This document shows positions 36,755 through 45,327 of a DNA stretch of 59,413 bases, piece after piece. Positions within the stretch are counted from its first letter, which is position 1. Every line of letters begins with the position of its first letter. The notes beneath the pieces are model-generated. The model did no database searches, was not told the DNA's origin, and saw only the letters and a program-made list of their open reading frames with translations. Source of the stretch: Mariniblastus sp. (lineage in GTDB: Bacteria > Planctomycetota > Planctomycetia > Pirellulales > Pirellulaceae). A program made the translations under genes and the position numbers. The stretch is from assembly GCA_023300235.1 (NCBI GenBank), contig JALZWN010000130.1, positions 1 to 59,413 of the forward strand, written 5' to 3'.

Positions 36755-37618
36755 GAGATTCCAAAGGTTGGTGTCGATTCTCGCCACCGTTGGCAACGGC
36801 CCCTGATTGGCCAAGACCACTAACGGCAGTCGCTGACCGGAAGATTGCCGCGACCGGTAGCTGCCACGGGCGACTCGATTTTCGACCTCCCGTACAACCA
36901 AAGCAATGAATCTTGGTTCGGCATGCAGTCTGGTCGGCCCCGATCGATAGCTTACGCCAAACTGCTCGATTGCCCCCAGACCGCTCCGCGTCACTCCACC
37001 GCCGTCGATAAAGCCTTCCAAGCTTCCCAACGCGGCATCGTAATCTCTTTGGGCTACCCACAATAAAGCCAGCTGAAACTGGCTCCGAAGGCGATACCGA
37101 ACGTGCTTTTGGGCAAGCTGATATTCGTGGATCGTTTGATCGACTAACACCAACAGTTCGTCCTTGGCATCCGCGGCGTTCAAGTCGGGGCCTTGAGAAT
37201 CGCCGCCGGTTGAATCTTGCCGGTCGACAGGATTCGGATCGTTCAGACCGTCTTGCGATTTCGCTCTCGCCGGGGGAACGAAATCTTTGCCGGCGCCCGG
37301 TTGCGACGTTACCGCCGGTTGCGCCGGCACCGCTTGGGCTTGGATGATCTTGGCAAACAACGTCGACGCCAACTTGTATTGGGCTCGTCCGTCGTAAGGA
37401 TCTTTCGCGACCATGGCGCGGAGGTTTCGCAAAGACACATCCAAGTCTTCTTCCTGGGTGGCCTCGTCGGCTTCGATTCGGTACTGCGAAAACTCGGAAC
37501 TGGTTTCTACATCCGGTTTGTCTTGCAAGAAATTGGCAAACCAAATCAACAACAAGAAGCCGCCGCAGAAAACAACCACCAAACTCACATCTCTAATTAT
37601 TCGGCGGGATGGTTTCAT
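36476..37618 (-). CDS. Membrane-anchored TPR-like protein, 3' end overlapping the ATPase gene
   Basis: The frame (380 aa) begins with a basic stretch and an N-terminal anchor (VSLVVVFCGGFLLLIWFA). Residues about 50-230 look like two TPR-type units (DVSLRNLRAMVAKDPYDGRA, QFQLALLWVAQRDYDAALGS) separated by a Pro/Gln/Asp-rich linker. From about residue 289 the frame runs antisense through the ATPase-half gene, where the translation loses character. The original stop may have been lost or a frameshift may exist near 36800. The start overlaps the upstream kinase gene by 26 bases, so it belongs to the minus-strand operon. Function unknown. Confidence 0.6.
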   Translation of the reverse strand: MKPSRRIIRDVSLVVVFCGGFLLLIWFANFLQDKPDVETSSEFSQYRIEADEATQEEDLDVSLRNLRAMVAKDPYDGRAQYKLASTLFAKIIQAQAVPAQPAVTSQPGAGKDFVPPARAKSQDGLNDPNPVDRQDSTGGDSQGPDLNAADAKDELLVLVDQTIHEYQLAQKHVRYRLRSQFQLALLWVAQRDYDAALGSLEGFIDGGGVTRSGLGAIEQFGVSYRSGPTRLHAEPRFIALVVREVENRVARGSYRSRQSSGQRLPLVVLANQGPLPTVARIDTNLWNLLKRLNHDLIPYRIKLVNFIRILIKQINIVVRDHDDLEVQLFGSTRNDVHQSRHQFRPQPAVLFVQNQKTPMLVLVQSSQSKQPQPDAQHILH

Positions 37619-38345
37619 GGTGACTTTCGCCGTGACGGTGAAGGTGTTCGCACTTGAATTGAACGCAGTGTTGCTGGAGATTGACGAGCGTCGGTAAATA
37701 GGAGTCTACGATTCCCAATCGAGCCAATTCGGGCACCGTTGCGGTCGGAACCTGACAAGATTTTAGCAGAATCACCCGAGATGCACGAATCTGAATTGCC
37801 GCCCAAGCAGCGATCGAATCGCTGGTCACCGCCCAGCTGTGGGGGAGCAAGTGTTGATTCGATAGCTCGGCATCTGACTTTTTGATCCAGCGATGAGTTT
37901 TTAAAACCCAGTTTTGTGTGACCCAGTTTTGTGTGACCCTGCTTTGTGTGCCTTGGTCATGCAATACACCATCTGAGAACCAAGCTTGCCCAAACGGCAG
38001 GGGAATTTCTGACGAGCCTTGCAGGCCAGCCGAAAGATTACATGAATCGATGCCTGTTCGGAAAATTTCTTCCGGGTCGTCTGTGATCTGCCATCCCGGC
38101 AGATGCCCAGCAAAAGCGACCGCGTTGGCGTCCATCGCTTTGATGCTGGCCCAATGCGAGGTCGAATCAGCCATACCGTAATTGCGATCCTGGTCTCGAA
38201 TCGCGTCCACCGCCGTACCGCCTCCGACGATCCAGACGTTGACCATCGGCTGGACAAGTGTCGCTTGCCAATGCTGCAAATCAACCAGTAGGCCCGGTCG
38301 CTGCAGCAAGCTCCCTCCGATTTTAATCACGCGAATTGAATTCAT
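37593..38345 (-). CDS. Amino-acid-kinase-family protein, MfnE-like (methanofuran/C1 pathway)
   Basis: ATG at 38345 (250 aa) overlaps the upstream stop as ATGA, with GAGGAAAAG upstream. The amino-acid kinase fold shows in VIKIGGSLLQRPGLL at the N-terminus, VWIVGGGTAVDAIRDQD, and the late AVTSDSIAAWAAIQI. It is shorter than aspartokinase, as in the kinase MfnE, which phosphorylates aminomethylfuran phosphate in methanofuran synthesis. Pairing with the MfnF-like gene supports this. A 15-base unit is tandemly repeated three times in frame (37906-37950), inserting repeats of VTQNW. Substrate assignment is by context. Confidence 0.75.
   Translation of the reverse strand: MNSIRVIKIGGSLLQRPGLLVDLQHWQATLVQPMVNVWIVGGGTAVDAIRDQDRNYGMADSTSHWASIKAMDANAVAFAGHLPGWQITDDPEEIFRTGIDSCNLSAGLQGSSEIPLPFGQAWFSDGVLHDQGTQSRVTQNWVTQNWVLKTHRWIKKSDAELSNQHLLPHSWAVTSDSIAAWAAIQIRASRVILLKSCQVPTATVPELARLGIVDSYLPTLVNLQQHCVQFKCEHLHRHGESHHETIPPNN
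37906..37950. repeat. In-frame 3 x 15-base tandem repeat
   Basis: ACCCAGTTTTGTGTG occurs twice exactly, followed by a third copy with two differences (ACCCTGCTTTGTGTG). It lies inside the kinase gene and adds five-residue units without breaking the frame. Confidence 0.85.
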
Positions 38346-39382
38346 TGTTTCTTTTCCTCTACCAGCCATTTCGTTGCCACCGCGATGGCTGGGATTGCTT
38401 GGCCTATTTTGTTTGGAGCAGACGTGCCGATAACGGTTGGCTGGGTTTGATTTGCAAAAACGCGTTCGATCGCACCACGAGCCAGCGATTGCCCACTGCC
38501 CGCCAGGCAAAACGTCCTTGCAAGCGTTGGATGCTGCTCAACAACCGATCGTAGACTCGCAACGATTTGGTTTTCCAACGCCGCGTAAGTTTGTTCCGCA
38601 ATCGCAGCCACTTGAGCGTCCGTCAAGTCTACATCGTCGGCGCAAAGCATGCGACACAGGCGACTCCGACAGGCCGATCGTGCCAGAGGACGCCCATCGG
38701 CGGTGTTGCGGTTATCTGGCTGGGCAGCCAAGCGATCGGTCCAAACCATCGCATCGGCAACCGTGGCAAACAATTCTCGCGCGACCGCCACTTTGCCATC
38801 AGCCAGCTGAACGAAATCAATCAAACTACAGACTGCCGTTCGCCCGATGCCCGCGTAGACCAACTGCCCGTTCTGCAAGCGGTCAAAATCCGTTTGCCCG
38901 GGAACCACGGGCAAGCCTGATTGAACCGGGATCAAGTCGCAAGTCGTCGAACCAATGTCGATCAAAAAACCGTCATCGAGATTATGCTGCTTAAATAAAT
39001 GCCACGCCGACGCGTGCCAGTTCGAAGCGGCCGTCAACGCCCAGTTTTGCTTGGCCGTTTTCGCGTCGACCAATTCGCCCGTCGTCGTGTAAAAACGACA
39101 ATCGGCTTGGGAAAACGCTTGCGACACCGCATCGACAATAAAATGGACGCCGTGCCGCTTGCTTTCGAAGCAATCAGCCAGCTCGGCGGTCATCGTAATC
39201 GCAACCACCTCAACGCTTCCCCACGACTCCCACAATCGCGTTAGCTCGAAAACCAATCGGTGGTGATCCGTCCAGAAAGGAAACGGAACTTCTCCCGTCG
39301 CTTCGGCGTCACTGCCTGAATGCGCGTTGACCAACGCGAATTTCAAATTGGCACCACCGATGTCGATTCCCGCAATATTCAT
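38342..39382 (-). CDS. Hydantoinase/oxoprolinase-like H4MPT-linked C1 protein, MfnF-like
   Basis: 346 residues from ATG 39382 (a GTG codon directly precedes). The ASKHA-type fold is visible: IAGIDIGGANLKFALV at the N-terminus, VAITMTAELADCF, DIGSTTCDLIPV with the phosphate-binding glycine, and LAGSGQSLARGAIE near the end. This matches the family known as the H4MPT-linked C1 transfer pathway protein (TIGR03123 as I recall), whose archaeal member MfnF joins aminomethylfuran to tyramine-glutamate in methanofuran synthesis. Planctomycetes are known to carry H4MPT/methanofuran C1 genes. It is followed with a 4-base overlap by the kinase partner. Confidence 0.82.
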   Translation of the reverse strand: MNIAGIDIGGANLKFALVNAHSGSDAEATGEVPFPFWTDHHRLVFELTRLWESWGSVEVVAITMTAELADCFESKRHGVHFIVDAVSQAFSQADCRFYTTTGELVDAKTAKQNWALTAASNWHASAWHLFKQHNLDDGFLIDIGSTTCDLIPVQSGLPVVPGQTDFDRLQNGQLVYAGIGRTAVCSLIDFVQLADGKVAVARELFATVADAMVWTDRLAAQPDNRNTADGRPLARSACRSRLCRMLCADDVDLTDAQVAAIAEQTYAALENQIVASLRSVVEQHPTLARTFCLAGSGQSLARGAIERVFANQTQPTVIGTSAPNKIGQAIPAIAVATKWLVEEKKQ

Positions 39383-39391
39383 CACCGAATC

Positions 39392-40297
39392 TTAAACCAC
39401 ATCGGCGATCGCTTCAGCTAGGTTGGGATATTTAAATTCGTACCCTTGATCCAAAGCAACCTTTGGCACGATTCGCTGCGAAAAGAATAAGCTATTGGCG
39501 AACTCACCAAAAACCATCCTCAACGCAAACTTCGGCGCTGGAAGGAAAGCCGGGCGGTTAACGGCTCTGGCCAGCGTACGAGTGAACTCTGCATTTCGCA
39601 CCGGGTTAGGAGCGGTCGCGTTGATGGGGCCGGAAACATCTGGGTTCCCCAAAGCCCAAGTGATCATGCCACTAATGTCGTCAACGTGAGCCCACGACAT
39701 CCATTGTTTGCCTGACCCTAGTTTGCCACCGAGTCCAAGCTTAAAAACAGGAAGCATCTTTTCGATTGCTCCGCCACCGTCACCGAGCACGATTCCGATT
39801 CGCAAACAAACGACGCGGGTACCATGATCGGTCAAGCGATTGGCTTCCTCTTCCCATTCTTGGCAAACCGACGCAGCGAAATTTTCGTCGAGAGCATGCG
39901 TCTCGTCTACGATTGCTTCGCCAGGGTCACCATAGATCCCAATCGCCGACGCAGAAACAAAAACGCTTGGCGGTTTACCCGAGGCAAGCAAGCCGTCGAT
40001 CAAATTGCGAGTCCCCAGAACACGACTATCGCGAATGAGTTTCTTTTTCGCAGCTGTCCATCGGCCTTCCGCAATCGACTCGCCCATCAAGTTGACAACT
40101 TTGTCAAAGTGAACACCCGCGGGCCCTTGAAACTGCGATGCAGTTGGATCCCAACCAACGACTTCTGTCACCGCGTCACCGAGCCTTTGCCTTGCTTTGA
40201 TCGGATTGCGTGAAACCGCCCCAATGTAATTCTCATTTGAATTTTCAATAAAACGGCGGCCAACAAACCCCGTCCCTCCTGTAACAAGCAATGCCAT
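39392..40297 (-). CDS. TIGR01777-family NAD(P)-dependent epimerase (YfcH-like)
   Basis: 301 residues, an extended SDR protein: nucleotide-binding ALLVTGGTGFVGRRF, NLMGESIAEGRWTAAKKKLI, FVSASAIGIYGDPGEAIVDE, and the C-terminal SWAHVDDISGMITWAL and INATAPNPVRNAEFTRTLA, all hallmarks of the YfcH/TIGR01777 family. The classic YxxxK appears modified (SAIGIYG). Its substrate is unknown throughout the family. It is the first gene of a minus-strand operon with the MfnF-like, MfnE-like and TPR-like genes, spaced by 9 bases or less. Confidence 0.92.
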   Translation of the reverse strand: MALLVTGGTGFVGRRFIENSNENYIGAVSRNPIKARQRLGDAVTEVVGWDPTASQFQGPAGVHFDKVVNLMGESIAEGRWTAAKKKLIRDSRVLGTRNLIDGLLASGKPPSVFVSASAIGIYGDPGEAIVDETHALDENFAASVCQEWEEEANRLTDHGTRVVCLRIGIVLGDGGGAIEKMLPVFKLGLGGKLGSGKQWMSWAHVDDISGMITWALGNPDVSGPINATAPNPVRNAEFTRTLARAVNRPAFLPAPKFALRMVFGEFANSLFFSQRIVPKVALDQGYEFKYPNLAEAIADVV

Positions 40298-41042
40298 ATT
40301 TTTTAAATCATTTGAGTAATGGGTTTTAAAAGGAAAATCTCAGGAGGATCTTGAACCAATTCAGCATGGGTACGTAAAGCAGCCACCACCCGTTCAAAAA
40401 CCCAAGACTTACTCTTAGTAGACTAGAGGACCGTCGTAAAATTAGACTCGTTAACCAATTCGCCCCGTGTCCACCTGAGCAAAACAGAACAAATAAGGCG
40501 ATTGGATCCAAGGGGAGTCGACCAAAGGGAAGTGGATTGCGGGCATGATTCGGTGAACAAGCTTCTCAAGCTTCTGCATGCCCAAATCGCATTGACCCTA
40601 ACTCAACCTCCATTGTGAATCGGGCCAAATCTACCCCCACAATCGGGACAACAAGGCTAAATGAACTAGAATCATTGTCGCCGAGGTAAGATAAACAGTT
40701 TACGGGGGTGAAATTTCAATAAAAACCGGTTTTTTGAAGAGTCAAAGCTAGTAATCACATATCTTGGTGTTAACCTTTGGCTCGTAAATAAGTTTTTCGG
40801 CTCAGCAAAACTGCGCCGATTTTACGGATTTACCACGAAAGCAGTTCCATCTTATCGACAGCTAGACTGTCCTGGCTAACCAGCCTGAAGATGGGGATCT
40901 TCGATCGTGAACGTTTTTCGCTTCACGATTTGAAGCAAATTTACAACTTTGGTATTTCAACTTTGATTCTGGCTACGCAACGGAGCGTAGTCGTCAAATT
41001 GGAACAATTTTTTTTGAGTCTCGTTCTGAGGAGGACCCTTTT
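40298..41042. other. Long AT-rich leader region before the YTV gene
   Basis: No convincing gene in 745 bases; a 61-codon minus-strand frame (40326-40511) has only a hydrophobic composition in its favour. The last 40 bases include a strong Shine-Dalgarno GAGGAGG (about 41027). A long leader and strong ribosome-binding site suit a highly expressed structural gene. A sharp AT-rich segment at about 40690-40780 may include the promoter. Confidence 0.4.
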
Positions 41043-44000
41043 ATGTCACAACGTATGTTGGGCATGTTGGTAGCGGCAGCATTCGCATTTGCGACGCCAT
41101 ACGCCAACGCCGGAACACAGTGTGGATGTGGCCAAGTCGCCAGCCCATGCAGTGATTGCTACGGAAGTTCCGTAGTCGACCCGTATTCAACGGGTGGTAT
41201 TATTCAAGGTGGTGCAGTTTCTGGCGGAATCGTCAGCAACGGCATCGTCGACAACGGCATGGTTAGCGGCGGATTAGTCGGTGGCAGTGTTGTTGATGGT
41301 GGTAGTAGTGTTGCAGGTGCAATCGTTGGCGGCGGCGGATGCTGCGGTTCAACAGTTCAGTATCAAACTCGAACTGTTTACGAGAGCCAGATGCAAACAC
41401 AGATGCGTACAGTAACTCGTACTCGTATGCGTACTGAAACTCGTACTCGTCAGTACACTGTGAACGTTCAAGTTCCTACGACTCAGTCGCAGAACTACAC
41501 AGTAATGGTTCCTGAAACTAAGACACGCGAAGAGTCTTACACTGTTCAGGTTCCTTACTCTGAAAACGTTACTCAGCAGTACACAGTTCAAGTTCCTGTT
41601 CAGCGGTCTCGCACAGAGACTTTCCAAGTAAGCGTTCCTTACACTGAGCAAGCAACACAGAACTACACAGTTCAGGTTCCTTACACTGAGCAAGTTGCTC
41701 AGCAGTACACTGTAAACGTTCCTGTAACCGACATGGTTTCACAGAGCTACACAGTTCAGGTTCCTTACACTGAGCAAGTTGCTCAGCAGTACACTGTAAA
41801 CGTTCCTTACACTGAGAACGTTGCTCAGAACTACTCTGTTCAAGTTCCTTACACTGAGAACAAAACTGAGGCTTACACAGTCCAGGTTCCTGTAACTGAA
41901 ATGGTTTCACAAAACTACACAGTTCAAGTTCCTTACACTGAAAACGTAACTCAGCAGTACACAGTTCAGGTTCCTTACACTGATCAAGTTCAGCAGAACT
42001 ACACAGTTCAAGTTCCTGTGACTACTCAAGTTCAGCAGAGCTACCAAGTAAGCGTTCCTTACACTGATCAAGTCGCACAGACTTACACAGTTCAGGTTCC
42101 TTACCAGGACACAGTTCAGCAGAACTACACAGTTCAGGTTCCTTACACTGAAAACGTAACTCAGAACTACCAAGTTACCGTTCCTTACACTGACATGGTT
42201 TCACAAAACTACCAAGTGCGAGTTCCTGTAACGACTCAAGTTCCACAGAGCTACACAGTAATGGTTCCAACCACACAGCAGCGTCAAGCTACTCGTATGG
42301 TTTGCCAACCTTACACCGTAACTCGTTACCGCACAGAATGCCGCGAATCTGGCAGCTGGCAAACCGTTAACTCGGTTGTTGCTGTTGGTGGACACGGTTC
42401 AGCTTACGCTGCTGCTCCTGCCTCAACTGGTCGTTTGATCGGTGGCGGAACATTCCTTGGCGGTCGTGGTTGCATGGGTGGATGCCGTAGCTGTGGTGGT
42501 TGCTCATCTTGCGGATGTGCTTCTTCTTGCGGAGCTGTTTCATCTTGTGGTGGCGGATGCGGAAGCGTCGGCGGATCATCATTCGGTGGATCATCATTCG
42601 GTGGATCATCATTCGGTGGCGGTTGTGGCCCAACTTACCAGACTGTTTCACGTCGCATCTACGTTCCTAACCGTACTCAAGTTCAGGTTCCTTACACTGT
42701 TACTTTGAACCGACAAGTCCCACAGACTTACTCGTACAACGTAACTGTTAACGTTGCCCAAACTCAGACTCGTATGGTTGCTCAAACTAGCTACCGTTGC
42801 GAAACACGTAGCCGTCAAGTTGCTGTTCAGCGTTCACGCGTTGAAACTAAGTCTCGTACCGTTGCTGTTCAACGCATGCGTACAGAAACCAAAACACGTA
42901 ACGTTCCAGTAACTCGCATGCGAGCTGAAACAAAAACACGTATGGTTCCTGTTCAACGCACACGCGTCGAAACAAAGACACGTACGGTTCCTGTTACTCG
43001 CATGACTACAGAAACAAAGACACGTATGATCCCAGTTCAGCGCACACGCACTGAAACTAAGACACGTACGGTTCCAGTTCAGCGCACACGCACTGAAACT
43101 AAGACACGTCAAGTTCCTGTTCAGCGTATGACTACACAAACAAAGACACGTACTGTTCCTGTTACTCGTTACCGCACAGAAACCAAAACACGTATGGTTC
43201 CTGTTCAGCGTATGCGTACAGAAACAAAAACACGTACTGTTGCTGTTCAAAAGTCACGTACTGAAACAAAGACACGTCAAGTTCCTGTTACTCGTATGAC
43301 TACAGAAACAAAGACACGTATGGTTCCAGTTCAACGTATGCGTACAGAAACAAAAACACGTAACTACACAGTCAACAAGACTCGTCTTGAAACTAAGACA
43401 CGCCAAGTGCCTTACACAGAGATGACGACTGAGACTAAGTCACGTACTGTTCCTGTTCAGCGTTTGCGTACCGAGACGAAGACTCGCACTGTGCCTTACA
43501 CAGTTCAAGTTCCACAGACTCGTTCACGTCAAGTAACTGTAATGACGACTCGTCAAGAGACTCGTTCACAGCCTTACACTGTTCAAGTTCCTGAAACTTA
43601 CACAGAGCAAGTTCCTTACCAGGTATGCGTTCGTGTTCCTAAGACCATTCAGGTTCCAGTAGTAGTAAGCAACTGTAATGGTGCAACTTCTGCTATCAGT
43701 GGCGGTTCAGTTATCGGTGGCGGTTCAGTTATCGGTGGCGGTTCAGTTATCAGTGGCGGTTCAGTTATCGGTGGCGGTTCAGTTATCGGTGGCGGTTCAT
43801 TCATCGGTGGTGCTCCTGCAGCTGCTCCAATGTTCAACTCTTTGCCTGCTTCAGGTTCAGGAATGATCATTGACGGCGGATTCCCAACTTCAGCTCCTGC
43901 AGCTGGTGGTTGTGGATGTTCAGGCGTTCCAGTTTCAGCTGCTCCTGCAATTGAAGCCGCTCCTGTTTACGCTTCAGCTCCTGTTTACGCTTCAGCTCCT

Positions 44001-44147
44001 GCTCCTGCAATTACTTCTTACTCAGCTCCAGTTGCCGCTCCTGCAGCAGCTTCTAGCTGTGGTGGTCGTCGCATCGGCGGATGCCGCTTGTTCAGCGGAG
44101 CCCGTTTGGGTAGCCGCCGAGTACGTTGCGGTTGCGGATGTCGCTAA
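41043..44147 (+). CDS. Giant YTV-repeat cell-envelope protein
   Basis: The ATG at 41043 is preceded by GAGGAGG; 1034 residues. It has a signal peptide (LVAAAFAFATPYANA), then a Cys-rich start (CGCGQVASPCSDC). Nineteen 14-residue units of the type YTVQVPYTENVTQQ occupy residues about 152-417; a Gly/Cys-rich spacer with GGSSFGGSSF lies at about 440-540. Sixteen 14-residue units of the type ETKTRTVPVQRMRT occupy about 587-810; then GGSVIG repeats, APVYAS repeats and a Cys-rich end CGCGCR. The YTV repeat (Pfam YTV) is known from Rhodopirellula and linked to the proteinaceous cell wall. Codons are strikingly T- or A-ended (GTT, CCT, ACA, CGT), unlike its neighbours, indicating very high expression. 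Confidence 0.93.
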   Translation: MSQRMLGMLVAAAFAFATPYANAGTQCGCGQVASPCSDCYGSSVVDPYSTGGIIQGGAVSGGIVSNGIVDNGMVSGGLVGGSVVDGGSSVAGAIVGGGGCCGSTVQYQTRTVYESQMQTQMRTVTRTRMRTETRTRQYTVNVQVPTTQSQNYTVMVPETKTREESYTVQVPYSENVTQQYTVQVPVQRSRTETFQVSVPYTEQATQNYTVQVPYTEQVAQQYTVNVPVTDMVSQSYTVQVPYTEQVAQQYTVNVPYTENVAQNYSVQVPYTENKTEAYTVQVPVTEMVSQNYTVQVPYTENVTQQYTVQVPYTDQVQQNYTVQVPVTTQVQQSYQVSVPYTDQVAQTYTVQVPYQDTVQQNYTVQVPYTENVTQNYQVTVPYTDMVSQNYQVRVPVTTQVPQSYTVMVPTTQQRQATRMVCQPYTVTRYRTECRESGSWQTVNSVVAVGGHGSAYAAAPASTGRLIGGGTFLGGRGCMGGCRSCGGCSSCGCASSCGAVSSCGGGCGSVGGSSFGGSSFGGSSFGGGCGPTYQTVSRRIYVPNRTQVQVPYTVTLNRQVPQTYSYNVTVNVAQTQTRMVAQTSYRCETRSRQVAVQRSRVETKSRTVAVQRMRTETKTRNVPVTRMRAETKTRMVPVQRTRVETKTRTVPVTRMTTETKTRMIPVQRTRTETKTRTVPVQRTRTETKTRQVPVQRMTTQTKTRTVPVTRYRTETKTRMVPVQRMRTETKTRTVAVQKSRTETKTRQVPVTRMTTETKTRMVPVQRMRTETKTRNYTVNKTRLETKTRQVPYTEMTTETKSRTVPVQRLRTETKTRTVPYTVQVPQTRSRQVTVMTTRQETRSQPYTVQVPETYTEQVPYQVCVRVPKTIQVPVVVSNCNGATSAISGGSVIGGGSVIGGGSVISGGSVIGGGSVIGGGSFIGGAPAAAPMFNSLPASGSGMIIDGGFPTSAPAAGGCGCSGVPVSAAPAIEAAPVYASAPVYASAPAPAITSYSAPVAAPAAASSCGGRRIGGCRLFSGARLGSRRVRCGCGCR
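41496..42293 (+). repeat. 19 x 42-base repeats (YTV block)
   Basis: Nineteen consecutive 14-codon units, each starting with a Tyr or Phe codon and containing VP at positions 5-6. Units are neutral to acidic (Glu/Asp, no Lys; Arg only in a few border units). The spacing is exactly 42 bases throughout. Confidence 0.9.
42801..43472 (+). repeat. 16 x 42-base repeats (basic ETKTR block)
   Basis: Sixteen consecutive 14-codon units of the form ETKTRxVPVxRMRT. The period equals that of the first block, and the xVPV core aligns with the YTVQVP core, but each unit carries four to five Lys/Arg. A common ancestral 14-mer is likely. Confidence 0.9.
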
Positions 44148-44201
44148 GCTGCAAAGCTAACAGATTGACAATCCTAGATTGACAATCCGTTGAAAAAATT
44201 T

Positions 44202-44239
44202 AAAGCTCGTCGATCCCTCGGGAACGACGAGCTTTTTTT
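44202..44239 (+). terminator. Rho-independent terminator of the YTV gene
   Basis: AAAGCTCGTCG (44202-44212) pairs perfectly with CGACGAGCTTT (44225-44235), followed by further T to 44239. Located 55 bases after the stop codon. Confidence 0.9.
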
Positions 44240-44451
44240 ATGCGCGGAGCCGGAAGACGCCAGGCCTCAAAACGCACCTCAGGAAGCCTCCGAGGAGAAA
44301 ACCAAAACCCTCCACAACAACCGACGAATTGCGCAGCCCTCCTTGAGATCAGCACCTACGAAGTCCTTACTTGACTCCCCCACTCCCTGCACTCCATAGC
44401 TTTAAACAGGTAAACCTGAGGTGGTGCCGTTTTAGGGGGCCACGCGGTCTC

Positions 44452-45327
44452 TTAGTTTAAGCTGAATTTCTGTTCAAATTGGCTTGGTGTTTGGTAGCCA
44501 ATGGCAGAGTGCTTTCTTTCGAAGTTGTAGTAATTGATATAGCTTCGAATGTCTTTTAACGCTTCGTTGTAGTTTCTGTATTCGGTCATTTCGAGCTCGG
44601 TCTTGATCGTTCCAAAGCAAGATTCCATAAACGCGTTGTCGTAGCAGTCACCTGCGCGACTCATGCTTTGTATCATGGCGGCGCGCTTGATCATTTTCCG
44701 ATATTCCTTTCCCGCATACTGACCACCTCGGTCTGAATGATGGATCAGTCCTTTGAGTGGTTTGCGGTTCTTAATCGCCATTTTGAGTGACGCGATGACA
44801 ATTTGCTCGGTCATGTTGGTTGCCAGTTTCCAGCCGATAATGCTTCTTGTAAAACGATCCATCAGCACCGCCAAGTAGCCAAACGGGATCGCTTGGATCG
44901 GGATGTAAGTGATGTCCCCAACCCAGAGACGATTGGGTTGCTTAAGTTCCTTCAGGTCCATGATCAAGTTCTCGTTATAACCTAGGGTATGCTTACTTTC
45001 GGTTGTTCTTGGCTTGAACGACTTTGGCTGAATGGCCGAAACACCGGCAATTTTCATCAGTTTCGAGATTCGGCGACGTCCAAGTGCGTAACCTTTATCG
45101 TGCAAGTCATCCCTGATTCGGCGCGTCCCGTATCGCCTTCGATGCGCATGAAAGCTCTTTACGATCAGAGGCAACAGTCTCTTGTCTTCTTCCTCCAGGG
45201 GTGACAATTCAAATTGTTTCCAACGATGAAACGGAGAACGGGAGAATCCAAGGAACTCACATACTTCGCGTTCTGAAGCGACCTGCTCTTCAATAATTCC
45301 TTGCGCGACTGGATATATCGCAGTCAC
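44452..45327 (-). CDS. IS3-family transposase OrfB (integrase core)
   Basis: 291 residues starting GTG at 45327, which overlaps the OrfA stop as GTGA. HTH_21-like N-terminus (HRRRYGTRRIRDDL), then the DDE core: GDITYIPI (first Asp), IHHSDRGGQYAG (second Asp) and NAFMESCFGTIKTE (Glu), ending YNFERKHSAIGYQTPSQFE. It may also be produced as an OrfAB fusion, because the OrfA frame contains an A-rich slippery run (AAAAAAAG, about 45353-45360) upstream of the junction and the OrfB frame is open from there in the -1 frame. Confidence 0.94.
   Translation of the reverse strand: MTAIYPVAQGIIEEQVASEREVCEFLGFSRSPFHRWKQFELSPLEEEDKRLLPLIVKSFHAHRRRYGTRRIRDDLHDKGYALGRRRISKLMKIAGVSAIQPKSFKPRTTESKHTLGYNENLIMDLKELKQPNRLWVGDITYIPIQAIPFGYLAVLMDRFTRSIIGWKLATNMTEQIVIASLKMAIKNRKPLKGLIHHSDRGGQYAGKEYRKMIKRAAMIQSMSRAGDCYDNAFMESCFGTIKTELEMTEYRNYNEALKDIRSYINYYNFERKHSAIGYQTPSQFEQKFSLN

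Noticed and set aside
36735..37544. A 269-residue minus-strand ORF
   Set aside because: It is the out-of-frame shadow of the TPR-like gene; its translation is Arg/Ser-rich and lacks domain character.
41349..43250. Long minus-strand ORFs (up to 138 residues) opposite the YTV gene
   Set aside because: They follow from the coding periodicity of the repeats on the plus strand and have no start signals or domains.
41496..43472. Regular 42-base repeats that could be taken for a CRISPR-like array
   Set aside because: The repeats are in frame within a single long ORF with signal peptide and encode 14-residue units; there are no unique spacers between conserved repeats.
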